A DNA stretch of 64,000 nt. Source: Rhodovulum sp. 12E13 (GTDB lineage Bacteria; Pseudomonadota; Alphaproteobacteria; Rhodobacterales; Rhodobacteraceae). Below, piece after piece: positions 45,130 to 54,425 of this stretch. The notes beneath the pieces are model-generated. The model did not search any database and had not been told where the DNA came from. It saw only the letters and a program-made list of their open reading frames with translations. The stretch's first letter is position 1, and every line of letters begins with the position of its first letter. The DNA is taken from positions 24,649-88,648 of the forward strand of contig NZ_QPLK01000019.1 of the NCBI RefSeq assembly GCF_003340565.1, written 5' to 3'. A program made the translations under genes and the position numbers.

Positions 45130-46513
45130 CGACCTCGCGGTGGTCGGCGCAGGCCCCGCCGGCATGGCCGCCGCCGTCACCGCGGCCGAGGCGGGCCTCT
45201 CCGTCACCCTGCTCGACGAGCAGCCCCGCCCCGGCGGGCAGATCTACCGCGACGTGGACCGCGCCGCCGCCCGCCGTGGCGACATCCTCGGCGCGGACTT
45301 CACCGTGGGGGTGCGACTGACCGGCGCGCTCGCGCAGCCCGGCGTCGCCCATGTTCCGGGCGCCACCGTCTGGGCCATCGAGGCGGGCTGGCGCCTGCTC
45401 TACACGCGCGACGGGCGCGCCGCGGAGGTCACGGCCGACCGGGTGATCCTCGCCACCGGCGCGATGGAGCGGCCCATGCCGCTGCCGGGCTGGACGCTCC
45501 CGGGCGTGATGACGGCCGGAGCGGGGCAGATCCTGCTCAAGCAGTCGGGCCTCGTCCCCCGCGAAGCTGTGCTCGTGGGATGCGGGCCGCTGCTCTACCT
45601 CGTGGCCGCGCAGATGGTGCGGGCGGGCGTGCCGCCCCGCGCGCTCGTCGAGACGCAGACGAAAGCCGAACTGATCGCCGCTTTCCGGCATGCGGGAGGC
45701 GCCCTGCGCAACGGGCCCGCGCTCGCCAAGGGGCTGGGGCTGATCGCCGAGATCGCGGGCGCGGGCATCGACCGTCATACCGGAGCCACCGACATCGCCA
45801 TCGATGGCGAGGGACAGGCCGAGGCCGTTCGCTTCCGCGCGGGCGGGCGGGTGCACCGCATCCCGGCGCGCACGGTGTTGCTGCACCACGGCGTCGTGCC
45901 CAACACGCAGGCCGCGCGATCGCTCGGGATCGCCCATCGCTGGGATCACGGCCAGCACTGCTTCGCGCCCGTTCTCGACGGCTGGGGCGAGACCGAGCGC
46001 GCCGGCCTCTTCATCGCCGGCGACGGCGCCGGGATCGCCGGGGCGAAGGCGGCCGAGGCCGCGGGGCGCCTCGCCGCGCTCCAGGCGGGGCGGCAGGCGG
46101 GGCGCCTCTCCCGCGGCCAGCGCGACCGCCAGGCGGCTCCGCTCCGCGCGGCGCTCTCCCGCGAGCGCGCGCTGCGGCCATTCCTGGACGCCGCCTACCC
46201 GCCCCATGCCCCTGCCCTGCGCCCCCCCGACGCGACCGTCGTGTGCCGCTGCGAGGAGGTGACGGCGGGCGACATCCGCCGTTACGCCACGCTGGGCTGC
46301 ACCGGCCCCAATCAGGCCAAGGCGTTCGGCCGCGCCGGGATGGGCCCGTGCCAGGGCCGCTATTGCGGCCTGACGGTCACCGCCCTTCTTGCCGAGGCCA
46401 ACCGTCAGAGCCCCGAGGCGACCGGCTACTACCGCATCCGCCCGCCCCTGAAACCCGTCACGCTGGGCGAGCTCGCCGCCATGGACGCCCCCGCGCGGGA
46501 CGCCGCCGAATAG
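45119..46513 (+). CDS. FAD/NAD(P)-dependent oxidoreductase with C-terminal BFD-like 2Fe-2S domain
   Basis: A 464-residue flavoprotein. The N-terminal FAD loop is VVGAGPAGMAAAVTAAEAG, and the middle NAD-type loop is AVLVGCGPLLYLVAAQM. The C-terminal Fer2_BFD domain (about residues 365-425) has ligands in VVCRCEEVTAG and MGPCQGRYCGL. It is the third subunit of the amine dehydrogenase complex and carries electrons from the catalytic subunit through the 2Fe-2S protein to an acceptor. Confidence 0.9.
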   Translation: MAHSDLAVVGAGPAGMAAAVTAAEAGLSVTLLDEQPRPGGQIYRDVDRAAARRGDILGADFTVGVRLTGALAQPGVAHVPGATVWAIEAGWRLLYTRDGRAAEVTADRVILATGAMERPMPLPGWTLPGVMTAGAGQILLKQSGLVPREAVLVGCGPLLYLVAAQMVRAGVPPRALVETQTKAELIAAFRHAGGALRNGPALAKGLGLIAEIAGAGIDRHTGATDIAIDGEGQAEAVRFRAGGRVHRIPARTVLLHHGVVPNTQAARSLGIAHRWDHGQHCFAPVLDGWGETERAGLFIAGDGAGIAGAKAAEAAGRLAALQAGRQAGRLSRGQRDRQAAPLRAALSRERALRPFLDAAYPPHAPALRPPDATVVCRCEEVTAGDIRRYATLGCTGPNQAKAFGRAGMGPCQGRYCGLTVTALLAEANRQSPEATGYYRIRPPLKPVTLGELAAMDAPARDAAE

Positions 46514-46522
46514 GAGACACGC

Positions 46523-46861
46523 ATGATCGAACGGATCGATACCAGCCGCCGCATGAGCAGGATCGTCAAGCACAACGGGGTGGCATGGCTCTGCGGCCAG
46601 GTGGGCGACGGCGCGACCGTCACCGAGCAGACGCGCGACTGCCTCGCCCGCGTGGACGCCCTTCTCGCGCAGGCCGGCTCCTCCCGCGAGCGCCTCCTGC
46701 AGGCCGTCATCTGGCTGGCGGACATGTCCGACTTCGACGAAATGAACGCGGTATGGGACGCCTGGGTGCCGGAGGGGCACGCCCCGGCCCGCGCCTGCGG
46801 CGAGGCGCGCCTGGCCCGGCCCGAACTGAGGGTTGAGATCATCGTCACCGCCGCGTGCTGA
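46523..46861 (+). CDS. RidA family protein (enamine/imine deaminase)
   Basis: A 112-residue RidA/YjgF/UK114 protein. It contains [33 protein letters not shown] and the arginine-containing end [18 protein letters not shown], where the arginine binds the carboxylate of the imine. It hydrolyses the reactive imine produced by the upstream dehydrogenase to the keto acid and ammonia. It lies nine bases after the oxidoreductase gene, closing the operon. Confidence 0.92.
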   Translation: MIERIDTSRRMSRIVKHNGVAWLCGQVGDGATVTEQTRDCLARVDALLAQAGSSRERLLQAVIWLADMSDFDEMNAVWDAWVPEGHAPARACGEARLARPELRVEIIVTAAC

Positions 46862-47430
46862 CAGGTGCGGCCGCGCGTTGCGGATGCCGTTCGCCGCGCC
46901 TGCGCCGCCGATACTCCTGAGCCCGGCAGCAGGCGAGCTCCCATGAGCCGCCGCCACCGCTCCATGCTTGCCGCCGAGGCGTCGGAGCCGACCCTGGCGA
47001 CGCTGTCAGAGCACGACGCGCGTGTCTGTCCGTCGCCGGGACAGGTGCCCCGGCCCCAAGGACCCTCTGCGCGGGGATATCGCGGCTGCCTCCCGCACCC
47101 GCACGTGACTGACGATGCGTGGCGACGCCCGGATGACCACTCTCGTCGGCCGGTCCGGCGGGGGAGAGGGAGATGTCCGGGGCCGTCCTGACGCTCGGCA
47201 GAGGGATAGGCGGCCGGCGCCGGGGCTGCTCGAGGTCGCTGCGAAGAATCCGCGACAGGCGGCGCCTGGTCTGGCGATATTGACCGGGGTGGCCGGCTCT
47301 CGTATCGAGGCGAGGCCGGGTTCAGCGCGATGGCGTCGCGCCTCGGTCCGCCATCCCGATCCGTTCCCGTCCTGCACGCCCGGACGTCGCCCGCGCCGTC
47401 GGCCCGGGCCAGTCGCTGCGAGGTGCCCCG
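46862..47430. other. 569-base stretch without a convincing gene
   Basis: It lies between the RidA gene and the EamA permease gene. Open frames are rich in arginine, proline and serine and look like chance frames of GC-rich DNA. It presumably contains the end of the upstream transcript and the promoter for the EamA gene; no clear hairpin with a T-run was seen. Confidence 0.4.
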
Positions 47431-48384
47431 ATGAAACAGAGCCAGGTTGCGGCATCTTCCGACCCTGCCGCCGGGCTCGGCGTGCAGTCGGGCATGATCC
47501 TGATGGCGCTGGCGATGCTGATGCTGCCCGTCGGAGACACCTTCGCCAAGCTGCTCACGGGCGTCATCGCGCCCGTCGAGGTGACGATGTGGCGGTTTCT
47601 GGCCCAGGCGCTCTGCCTCGTGCCGGTGGCGATCGTGCTGCGCGGGCGCCTGCGCGGCGCCATGTTCTCGCCGATCGTGGCATTGTCGGGCGCGCTGATC
47701 ATGGCCACGCTGCTCTGCCTGATATCGGCCTTCTCCGTGATGCCGATCGCCACGGCCATCGCGATCTTTTTCGTCGAGCCGCTGATCCTGACCCTTCTCG
47801 CGGGTCCGCTGCTGGGCGAGCGGGTCGGTCCGCGCCGTCTGGCGGCGGTGGGGGTCGGCCTGATGGGGGCGATGATCGTGATCCGGCCGGGCTTCTCCGA
47901 TTACGGCCCGGCCACGCTGCTGCCGCTCGTCGCGGCGCTGGCCTACGCGCTCAACATGATCGTGCTCCGGCACGCCTGCCGCGAGCGGTCCGGGCTGACC
48001 GTTCAATGCGGCGCGACGGTCTACGCCGCCGCCGGCATGGTCGTCCTCGTGGGTCTGCTGGGCTGGGCGGGGGTGCTCGAGGTGGCGCCCCTGTCCCGCC
48101 CGGTCTGGACGTGGGGCGCGGTTCTTGCCGCGGGGGCCTTCGCGGCCGCGAGCTTCGTGCTCATCGCGGAGGCCTTCCGCCGCGCCGAGGCGGGCGTGCT
48201 GGCTCCGTTCCAGTATCTCGAGATCCTGGGCGCCACCGCCGCCGGCTACGTCGTGTTCGGTGATTTCCCCGACGGCCTGACCTGGCTCGGGATCGCCGTC
48301 ATCCTCGGCTCGGGTGGCTACGTCTTCCATCGCGAGCGCGCCCGCGCGGCGGATCTGCCCCGGCGGCGTCGCGCGCCCCGCTGA
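47431..48384 (+). CDS. DMT superfamily (EamA) permease
   Basis: A 317-residue inner-membrane protein with about ten helices in two EamA repeats. MWRFLAQALCL lies in the first repeat, and FVEPLILTLLAGPLLGERVGPRRLAAVGVGLMGAMIVIRPG closes it. FQYLEILGATAAGYVVFGDFPDGLTWLGIAVI in the second is typical. It probably exports a small metabolite. It stands alone, 145 bases before the methanethiol oxidase gene, in the same direction. Confidence 0.88.
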   Translation: MKQSQVAASSDPAAGLGVQSGMILMALAMLMLPVGDTFAKLLTGVIAPVEVTMWRFLAQALCLVPVAIVLRGRLRGAMFSPIVALSGALIMATLLCLISAFSVMPIATAIAIFFVEPLILTLLAGPLLGERVGPRRLAAVGVGLMGAMIVIRPGFSDYGPATLLPLVAALAYALNMIVLRHACRERSGLTVQCGATVYAAAGMVVLVGLLGWAGVLEVAPLSRPVWTWGAVLAAGAFAAASFVLIAEAFRRAEAGVLAPFQYLEILGATAAGYVVFGDFPDGLTWLGIAVILGSGGYVFHRERARAADLPRRRRAPR

Positions 48385-48528
48385 CCGGCGACGTGCGCCG
48401 ACCCCGGGCGGCGGGCCGCGCGATTGCACTGGCCGATGACGCAAATCGTTTGCCCGACGCAGCGTCACATGCCACGCTCGGAGCAAGGCGCGCGGACAGA
48501 ACAGCGCCTTCACCTAGGGAGGACATCC

Positions 48529-49929
48529 ATGAACCTGCGGCCCGATCCCACGTTCCACGCAACCCCGAAACTCGCCATGGAGGCGCCGGCCGAGACGCTG
48601 GCCTTCACCTTGATGCTCAGCCCCGACGGCGCGCAGCCCGACGGGCTGGCCATCGTCGACGTCGACCCGAAGTCGAAGACCTACGGCGAGATCGTCCACC
48701 AGGTGATCATGCCGAACACCGGCGACGAGTTCCACCATTTCGGCTGGAACGCGTGCTCCTCGGCGCTGTCGCCGCTGACCGGCCACGCCTTTCTGGAGCG
48801 GCGCTACCTGATCATCCCCGGCATCCGCTCGTCGCGGATCTACGTGATCGACGTGAAGGAACCGCTGGAGGCGAAGATCCACAAGATCATCGAGCCCGAG
48901 GAGGTCTTCGCCAAGACGGGCTATTCCCGCCCCCACACCATCCATTGCGGCCCCGAGGGCATCTACGTGTCCACCCTCGGCGGCGGCGGCCCCGACGGCA
49001 CCGACGGCCCGCCAGGCATCTTCATCATGGATTGCGAGACATTCGAGATCCTTGGCCGCTACGAGATGGACCGGGGCAAGCAGGACAAGCACTACGACTT
49101 CTGGTGGAACCTGCCGCGCGACTACATGGTCAGCTCCGAATGGGGCCTGCCGCCGCAATTCGAGAACGGGATCGTGGCGGAGGATCTGCTCTCGAACAAG
49201 TACGGCCACTCGATCCATTTCTGGAACCTGCGCGAGCGGCGCAACGTCCAGACGATCGACCTCGGCGCGAACCACCAGATGGCGCTGGAGATCCGCCCCG
49301 CCCACGACCCGGCCAAGGATTATGGCTTCTGCGGCGTGGTGGTGGACACCACGAACCTGCAGGGCGCGATCTTCACCTGGTGGCGCAAGCCCGACGGCAC
49401 GTTCGAGGCGAAGAAGACCGTCACGATCGACCCCCAGCCCGCCGCGGCCGACGACCTGCCGGAGTTGCTCAAGGGCTTCGAGGCGGTGCCACCGCTGGTG
49501 ACCGACATCGACCTCAGCCTCGACGACCGGTTCCTCTACGTCTCCTGCTGGGGCACGGGCGAGATGCACCAGTACGACGTGACCGACCCGATGGCGCCGA
49601 AGCTCGTCGGCAAGGTGGAGATCGGCGGCATCGTGAAAAAGACGCCGCATCCCTCCGGCCGCCCCTTCGCCTACGGGCCGCAGATGGTCGAGATCAGCCG
49701 CGACGGCAAGCGCGTCTACTGGACCAACTCGCTCTATTCCACCTGGGACGACCAGTTCTACCCGGGCGACGAGGGCGGGCAGATGGTGATGGCGCATGTC
49801 GGCGATACCGGCGGGCTGACGCTGGCCGAGGACTTCTACCTCGAGTTTCCCGAGGGCTATCGCGCGCACCAGATCCGCCTCGAGGGGGGCGACTGCTCGA
49901 CCGACAGCTTCTGCTACCCGTCCGTCTGA
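48529..49929 (+). CDS. Methanethiol oxidase / selenium-binding protein 1 homologue
   Basis: A 466-residue SBP56 (SELENBP1/MtoX) protein. It has DEFHHFGWNACSS (residues about 66-78), the conserved histidines in RPHTIHCG and WDDQFYPGDEGGQM, LSLDDRFLYVSCWGTGEMHQYDVTDP, and the LEGGDCSTDSFC end. Family members oxidise methanethiol to formaldehyde, hydrogen sulfide and hydrogen peroxide. No signal peptide is visible, unlike periplasmic bacterial MtoX. The MauG and SCO1 genes that often accompany mtoX are also missing. The start at 48529 follows AGGGAGGA; a longer frame upstream lacks coding character. Confidence 0.9.
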   Translation: MNLRPDPTFHATPKLAMEAPAETLAFTLMLSPDGAQPDGLAIVDVDPKSKTYGEIVHQVIMPNTGDEFHHFGWNACSSALSPLTGHAFLERRYLIIPGIRSSRIYVIDVKEPLEAKIHKIIEPEEVFAKTGYSRPHTIHCGPEGIYVSTLGGGGPDGTDGPPGIFIMDCETFEILGRYEMDRGKQDKHYDFWWNLPRDYMVSSEWGLPPQFENGIVAEDLLSNKYGHSIHFWNLRERRNVQTIDLGANHQMALEIRPAHDPAKDYGFCGVVVDTTNLQGAIFTWWRKPDGTFEAKKTVTIDPQPAAADDLPELLKGFEAVPPLVTDIDLSLDDRFLYVSCWGTGEMHQYDVTDPMAPKLVGKVEIGGIVKKTPHPSGRPFAYGPQMVEISRDGKRVYWTNSLYSTWDDQFYPGDEGGQMVMAHVGDTGGLTLAEDFYLEFPEGYRAHQIRLEGGDCSTDSFCYPSV

Positions 49930-49932
49930 CGG

Positions 49933-50592
49933 GTGGAGGGCGTGAGCACGGCGGCGGCCCTGTGGTGGGCCGTCGCCCTCTCGGGTGTCTATCACGGGGT
50001 CAACCCCGGCATGGGCTGGCCGCTCGCGGTGTCGGCGGCGCTGATGGAGAAGGGCCGGGGCCGCCTGCTCAAGGCGCTCGCCGCGCTGGCCGTCGGGCAC
50101 CTTATCGCAATGGCCGCGATCCTGTTTCCGTTCTCGGCTCTCATGGTGCTGGCCGAGTGGCAGCACGAGATCCAGGTCGGCGCCTCGCTGCTGGTGATCG
50201 CGCTCGGCCTGTATCTGCTGGTCAACCGGCGCCATCCCCGCTTTCTCGCCCGCGTGCCCCCCTCGCGGCTGGCGCTCTGGTCGTTCCTCGCCGCGATGGC
50301 GCACGGGGCGGGGCTGATGCTGGTGCCGATCTATCTCGGCATCTGCCGCACCGTCGAGACCGATGCGGGCCACGCCGCCGCCGATACGCTCATGCGCGGC
50401 GACGCGACCATCGCCACCGCGGTTGCCGTGCTCCACACGCTGGCGATGACGCTCTCCGGCGGCCTTCTCGCCGCCGGCGTCTATGGCTGGCTCGGGCTGA
50501 AGTTCCTGTCGCGGAGCTGGTTCAACCTCGACATCGTCTGGGCGCTCAGCCTCGTGCTCGTCGGCGGGCTCTCGCTCTGGGCCGTGCACTGA
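49933..50592 (+). CDS. Membrane protein of unknown function, coupled to the methanethiol oxidase gene
   Basis: A 219-residue protein with about six membrane helices. Conserved-looking features are the HGVNPGMGWPLAV motif near residue 21, ALAVGHLIAM, and a histidine/glycine pair in AMAHGAGLMLVP, which might bind a metal or gas-like ligand. The start is GTG three bases after the methanethiol oxidase stop; a second GTG at 49942 is also possible. The tight coupling suggests a role with that enzyme, such as transport of copper, a sulfur compound or formaldehyde. I do not recognise a named family. Confidence 0.75.
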   Translation: MEGVSTAAALWWAVALSGVYHGVNPGMGWPLAVSAALMEKGRGRLLKALAALAVGHLIAMAAILFPFSALMVLAEWQHEIQVGASLLVIALGLYLLVNRRHPRFLARVPPSRLALWSFLAAMAHGAGLMLVPIYLGICRTVETDAGHAAADTLMRGDATIATAVAVLHTLAMTLSGGLLAAGVYGWLGLKFLSRSWFNLDIVWALSLVLVGGLSLWAVH

Positions 50593-50606
50593 CGGAGACG
50601 TCTCCG
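50593..50606. terminator. Palindrome between convergent genes
   Basis: CGGAGACGTCTCCG, a perfect 14-base palindrome, directly follows the stop of the membrane-protein gene and lies 31 bases from the end of the convergent frcK gene. It may act as a bidirectional stop; no T-run is present. Confidence 0.35.
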
Positions 50607-50637
50607 GCTGGCTGCGCGCGCGGCTCGACGGGGCCGA

Positions 50638-51318
50638 TCAGGCGCCCGCCCGGTCGTCGCCTCGCCCGACCACCGCGCCGTCGGAGAGAACGAGATCGGC
50701 GTTCCGGCTGCCATCGAGCACGCGGCGCGCGTTGACGAGGTCGTTCCCCCGCGCGCGGCGCCGGGCCTCATCCGGCGGCAGGCCGTGGCCGAGCCACCGC
50801 GCGACCAGCCGCGCCTCGAGCACGTCCATCGGCGGCGCGATCATCACCGTGACGTCGAAAAGCGGCGCGAGGTCGGCCCAGTCGCCATCGGCCAGCAGAA
50901 GGTAGTTGCCCTCGACGACCACCACCTCGGTTCCGGCGTGAAGCCGCCCCGCATCGGGCAGCGTGCGGTCTGCGGCCCGGTCGAAGAGCGGGTAGCGGAG
51001 GTCGCGGCCCGGCTCTCGGAGGTGCCGCACGAGGGCGACGAAGCCCACCGCGTCGAAGGTTTCCGGTGCGCCCTTGACCGCACGCAGGCCGCGCGCGTCG
51101 AGCTCGGCATTGTCGAGGTGGAAACCGTCCATCGGCACCAGCGCCGCGGTGGCGGCCGGCGGGGGGCCGGCGTTCAGACGCTCGACCACGGCAGCGGCCA
51201 GCGTCGACTTGCCCGATCCCGGCGGGCCGGCAATGCCCACGAGCAGGCGCTGCCCGCGCCCAGGCGCACGCTCGATGGCATCGAGGACAGCCCGGATGTG
51301 CAGCTCGGACACGCCCAT
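50638..51318 (-). CDS. frcK: Fructose-transport-associated kinase FrcK
   Basis: A 226-residue P-loop kinase of the phosphoribulokinase/uridine kinase fold. Walker A is GIAGPPGSGKSTLA (about residues 29-42), the substrate loop is MDGFHLDNAEL, and the phosphoryl site lies near VVVEGNYLLL. It matches FrcK of the rhizobial frcBCAK operon in size, fold and position, just after the transporter ATPase gene (three-base gap). It may phosphorylate the incoming fructose, but its true role is not settled. Confidence 0.88.
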   Translation of the reverse strand: MGVSELHIRAVLDAIERAPGRGQRLLVGIAGPPGSGKSTLAAAVVERLNAGPPPAATAALVPMDGFHLDNAELDARGLRAVKGAPETFDAVGFVALVRHLREPGRDLRYPLFDRAADRTLPDAGRLHAGTEVVVVEGNYLLLADGDWADLAPLFDVTVMIAPPMDVLEARLVARWLGHGLPPDEARRRARGNDLVNARRVLDGSRNADLVLSDGAVVGRGDDRAGA

Positions 51319-51321
51319 TTC

Positions 51322-52107
51322 TCAGGCGGCGGCGAGATCGCCCGGCGTTCTCGCGCCCGTCATCAACGCGACCGCGTCGTTCATGGTGACCTCGCCCGGC
51401 CTGACCACGCAGAGCCTGCGGCCGAGGCGATGGACATGGATGCGATCGGCCACCTCGAAGACATGGGGCATGTTGTGGCTGATGAGGATGATCGGCACGC
51501 CCCGGTCCCTCACCGTGCGGATCAGGTCGAGCACGCGCTGGCTCTCCTTGACGCCGAGCGCGGCGGTGGGTTCGTCGAGGATCACGACGCGAGAGCCGAA
51601 GGCGGCGGCGCGGGCCACGGCCACGCCCTGCCGCTGGCCGCCCGACAGCGTCTCGACCGTCTGGTTGATGTTCTGGATGGTCATCAGGCCGAGCTCCGAC
51701 AGCTTGTCGCGGGCGATGCGGCTCATCTCCCGCTTGTCGAGCTGGCGGAACCAGCGGCCCATCACCCCCTGCTTGCGGATCTCGCGGCCCATGAACATGT
51801 TGTCGGCGATCGACAGGGCGGGCGACAGGGCGAGCGTCTGGTAGACCGTCTCGATCCCGGCCTCGCGCGCCTCGATGGGCGAGGCGAAGCGGACGGGCCG
51901 CCCCTCCAGCCGGATCTCGCCCGCGTCGGGCTGCAGCGCGCCCGAGAACGCCTTGATCATGGTCGACTTGCCGGCGCCGTTGTCGCCGATCACGGCCTGG
52001 ATCTCGCCCGGATAGAGGTCGAAGTCGCAGCGATCCATCGCGACGACCCGGCCGAACCGCTTGGTCAGGCCCCGGGCGGTGAGGATCGGCTCGGGGTCGT
52101 CGGTCAC
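51322..52107 (-). CDS. frcA: Fructose ABC transporter ATPase FrcA
   Basis: A 261-residue single-domain ABC ATPase, half the size of RbsA-type proteins, as usual for FrcA. It has Walker A GDNGAGKST (about residues 41-49), the signature LSGGQRQGVAVARA (with G in place of the usual R) and Walker B VVILDEPTAALG. The likely start is GTG at 52107, giving a GTGA overlap with the permease stop; the frame is open further upstream without matching the family. Confidence 0.93.
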   Translation of the reverse strand: MTDDPEPILTARGLTKRFGRVVAMDRCDFDLYPGEIQAVIGDNGAGKSTMIKAFSGALQPDAGEIRLEGRPVRFASPIEAREAGIETVYQTLALSPALSIADNMFMGREIRKQGVMGRWFRQLDKREMSRIARDKLSELGLMTIQNINQTVETLSGGQRQGVAVARAAAFGSRVVILDEPTAALGVKESQRVLDLIRTVRDRGVPIILISHNMPHVFEVADRIHVHRLGRRLCVVRPGEVTMNDAVALMTGARTPGDLAAA

Positions 52108-53159
52108 TGGCTGGCCCTCCGGATGCGCTGGTCGACGGCGACCGCGGCGATGATGAGCACACCGATCAGGAGGTAGGTCCACTGCACGTCGGCCCCCAGC
52201 AGGCGCAGGCCGAGGGTGAACACGCCGACGATGAGCGCCCCGAACAGCGTGCCCGCGACCGAGCCGCGCCCGCCGAAGAGCGAGATGCCCCCGATCACCA
52301 CCGCGGTGATCGACTCGATGTTGGCGAGCTGCCCCGCCTGCGGCGAGACCGAGCCGATGCGCCCGATCAGCGCCCATCCGGCGAAAGCGCAGATCAGCCC
52401 GCCAAGCGCGTAGACCGAGATCAGGGTGCGGCGCACGTTGACGCCCGAGAGCTCGGCCGCCTCCTTGTCGTCGCCCACGGCGTAGACGTGGCGGCCCCAG
52501 GCGGTCTGGCTGAGCACGTAGGCGAGAAGGGCCACCAGAACGAGGAGCAGGATCACCCCGTAGGTGAACACGGCCCCGCCGATCTCGATCGTGCGCCCGA
52601 AGAACTGCAGCAGCGGCGCCTGCTCGGCGATGTCCTGGCTGCGGATGACCTCGGAGCCGGAATAGAGGAAATTGGCGGCGAGCACGATCTGCCACATCCC
52701 CAGCGTGACGATGAAGGGCGGCAGCTTCCAGTCGGCCACGAGCCAGCCGCTGATCGTGCCGCAGAGCAGCCCGCAGAGCAGCCCGCAGAACACGCCGAGC
52801 GCGGGGGGCAGGCCGAGATCCATGGTGAACTTGCCCATAACGACCGACGACAGGATCATCACCGCGCCCACCGACAGGTCGATGCCAGCGGTCAGGATCA
52901 CCAGCGACTGCGCCGAGGCGACGATGCCGATGATCGCCACCTGCTGCAGGATCAGCGTCAGCGCGAAGGGCGAGAAGAAGCGGTCGCCCAGAAGGATGCC
53001 GAAGATCGCGATGGCGACCAGCAGGACGAACAGTGGCACAAGCGCCGGCGCGGCGTAGAAGACATGGGCGATGCGGCGCCCGATGCTCTCGGTGGTCTCG
53101 AACGAGGCCACCCCCTCGCCGGGCCGGGCGCCGTCAGCCTCGCGGCTCGCGTCCTGCAT
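52104..53159 (-). CDS. frcC: Fructose ABC transporter permease FrcC
   Basis: A 351-residue permease of the RbsC/BPD_transp_2 family with about 8-10 helices. It has AGIDLSVGAVMILSSVV (about residues 100-116) and GGISLFGGRGSVAGTLFGALIVG, both hallmarks of this class. It is the only permease gene of the system, so it should act as a homodimer with FrcA. It lies 81 bases after frcB, with a hairpin in between. Confidence 0.94.
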   Translation of the reverse strand: MQDASREADGARPGEGVASFETTESIGRRIAHVFYAAPALVPLFVLLVAIAIFGILLGDRFFSPFALTLILQQVAIIGIVASAQSLVILTAGIDLSVGAVMILSSVVMGKFTMDLGLPPALGVFCGLLCGLLCGTISGWLVADWKLPPFIVTLGMWQIVLAANFLYSGSEVIRSQDIAEQAPLLQFFGRTIEIGGAVFTYGVILLLVLVALLAYVLSQTAWGRHVYAVGDDKEAAELSGVNVRRTLISVYALGGLICAFAGWALIGRIGSVSPQAGQLANIESITAVVIGGISLFGGRGSVAGTLFGALIVGVFTLGLRLLGADVQWTYLLIGVLIIAAVAVDQRIRRASQ

Positions 53160-53189
53160 CTCGCGCTCCTCCCTCGCGCTGCGGGCGGC

Positions 53190-53218
53190 CCGGGGCGCGC
53201 GGCCGGCGCGCGCCCCGG
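53190..53218 (-). promoter_or_regulatory. Intercistronic hairpin after frcB
   Basis: A perfect 12-base-pair stem: CCGGGGCGCGCG at 53190-53201 and its complement at 53207-53218, with a five-base loop, in the 81-base gap between frcB and frcC. No T-run follows. Same type as the hairpins after the other binding-protein genes. Confidence 0.6.
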
Positions 53219-53240
53219 ACGGTGTCGGGGGCGAGGCGGG

Positions 53241-54251
53241 TCAGCCCCAGCAGAGCTCGAGGCCCTCTTCGACCGTGAGCTGGTCCATCCCCTCGACCGG
53301 CGCGTCGGTCACGAGGCCCACGCCGGTGTCGAAGAAGTCCTTGCCTTCGGTCGCCTCGGGCACCTCCCCGTTCTCGGCGTAGGTGGCCACGGCCTCGACG
53401 CCGAGCGCTGCCATCCGCAGCGGGTATTGCTGGGCGGTCGCGCCGATCACGCCGGCGGCCACGTCCTCGACGCCGGGGCAGCCGCCGTCGACCGAGACGA
53501 TCAGCACGTCGTCTTCCTTGCCGAACGAGCGCAGCGCCTCGTAGGCGCCGGCCGCGGCGGGCTCGTTGATGGTGTAGACCACGTTGATGTCGGGGTCGAT
53601 CGCCAGCAGGTTCTCCATCCCCTCTCGGCCGCCCTCGGCGTTGCCGCTCGACAGTTCCTGCCCCGAGATGCGCGGATCGTCCTCGTCGCCCCAGCGGTTC
53701 GGGTCGCCGATGTCGACGCCGAAGCCGGTCAGGAAGCCCTGGTTGCGCAGCACGCCGACGGTAGGCTGGCTGACATTGATGTTGAGCAGGCCGATCTTCG
53801 CGTCCGAGGTGTCGCCCATCGTCTTGGCGGCCCATTCGCCGATAAGGCGGCCGGCCTCGAAATTGTCGGTGGCGAAGGTCATGTCGGCCGCGTCGATCGG
53901 GTCGAGCGGCGTGTCGAGCGCGATCACGAGCGTGCCGGCCTCGCGGGCCTGCTCTACGACCGAGGTGATCGCCTTGGTGTCGGAGGCCACCAGCAGGATG
54001 CCGTCGACATCGGCGGCCATGCAGGTCTCGATGGCGGCGACCTGGGTCTCGTGGTCGCCGTCGAACTTGCCGGCGAAGGAGCGCAGCTCCACCCCCAGCT
54101 CGGCGGCCTTGGCGAAGGCGCCCTCGGCCATCTTGACGAAGAACGGGTTGGTCGCGTCCTTGGTGATCAGGCACACGCTCTGTGCCGTTGCCGCGCCGGC
54201 CCCGGCCGCGGTGGCCGCCAGACCGATCAGTCCCGCTTTCAAGAGTTTCAT
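53241..54251 (-). CDS. frcB: Fructose ABC transporter substrate-binding protein FrcB
   Basis: A 336-residue periplasmic binding protein of the ribose-binding (Peripla_BP_4) family. The signal peptide spans about residues 1-24 (cleavage near ATAQS). The mature start [19 protein letters not shown] is typical, and the sugar-binding AxDTPxD-like site appears as ALDTPLDP. It is the first gene of frcBCAK and divergent from the ROK repressor gene. The ligand is inferred as fructose from the locus organisation; related monosaccharides are possible. Confidence 0.92.
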   Translation of the reverse strand: MKLLKAGLIGLAATAAGAGAATAQSVCLITKDATNPFFVKMAEGAFAKAAELGVELRSFAGKFDGDHETQVAAIETCMAADVDGILLVASDTKAITSVVEQAREAGTLVIALDTPLDPIDAADMTFATDNFEAGRLIGEWAAKTMGDTSDAKIGLLNINVSQPTVGVLRNQGFLTGFGVDIGDPNRWGDEDDPRISGQELSSGNAEGGREGMENLLAIDPDINVVYTINEPAAAGAYEALRSFGKEDDVLIVSVDGGCPGVEDVAAGVIGATAQQYPLRMAALGVEAVATYAENGEVPEATEGKDFFDTGVGLVTDAPVEGMDQLTVEEGLELCWG

Positions 54252-54290
54252 GGTCTCCTCCCTCGGTAGGTCGCCCCGGACCGGGCCTCC

Positions 54291-54317
54291 TTAATTCATA
54301 GGGAAGTATTTATCGAG
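54291..54317 (+). promoter_or_regulatory. Candidate FrcR operator, frcB-proximal copy
   Basis: A 27-base AT-rich box beginning TTAATTCAT, with AAGT and TTTAT following at fixed positions. It lies 40 bases upstream of frcB and matches the inverted copy at 54426-54452 at 21 of 27 positions. AT-rich boxes of this kind suit ROK/NagC-type repressors. Confidence 0.55.
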
Positions 54318-54425
54318 ACGATTAGCCCATGGGCAGAGGCGCTGCCTGCGCCCCGCCTTGCCGCCCCGACGCCTCCTCCCCGACGCATCGCGCTGCTGGA
54401 ACGGTAGGCAGGCCGGACGAAACGA

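Noticed and set aside
46862..47430. Possible small genes in the gap after RidA
   Set aside because: The frames are arginine/proline-rich with no start context or domain.
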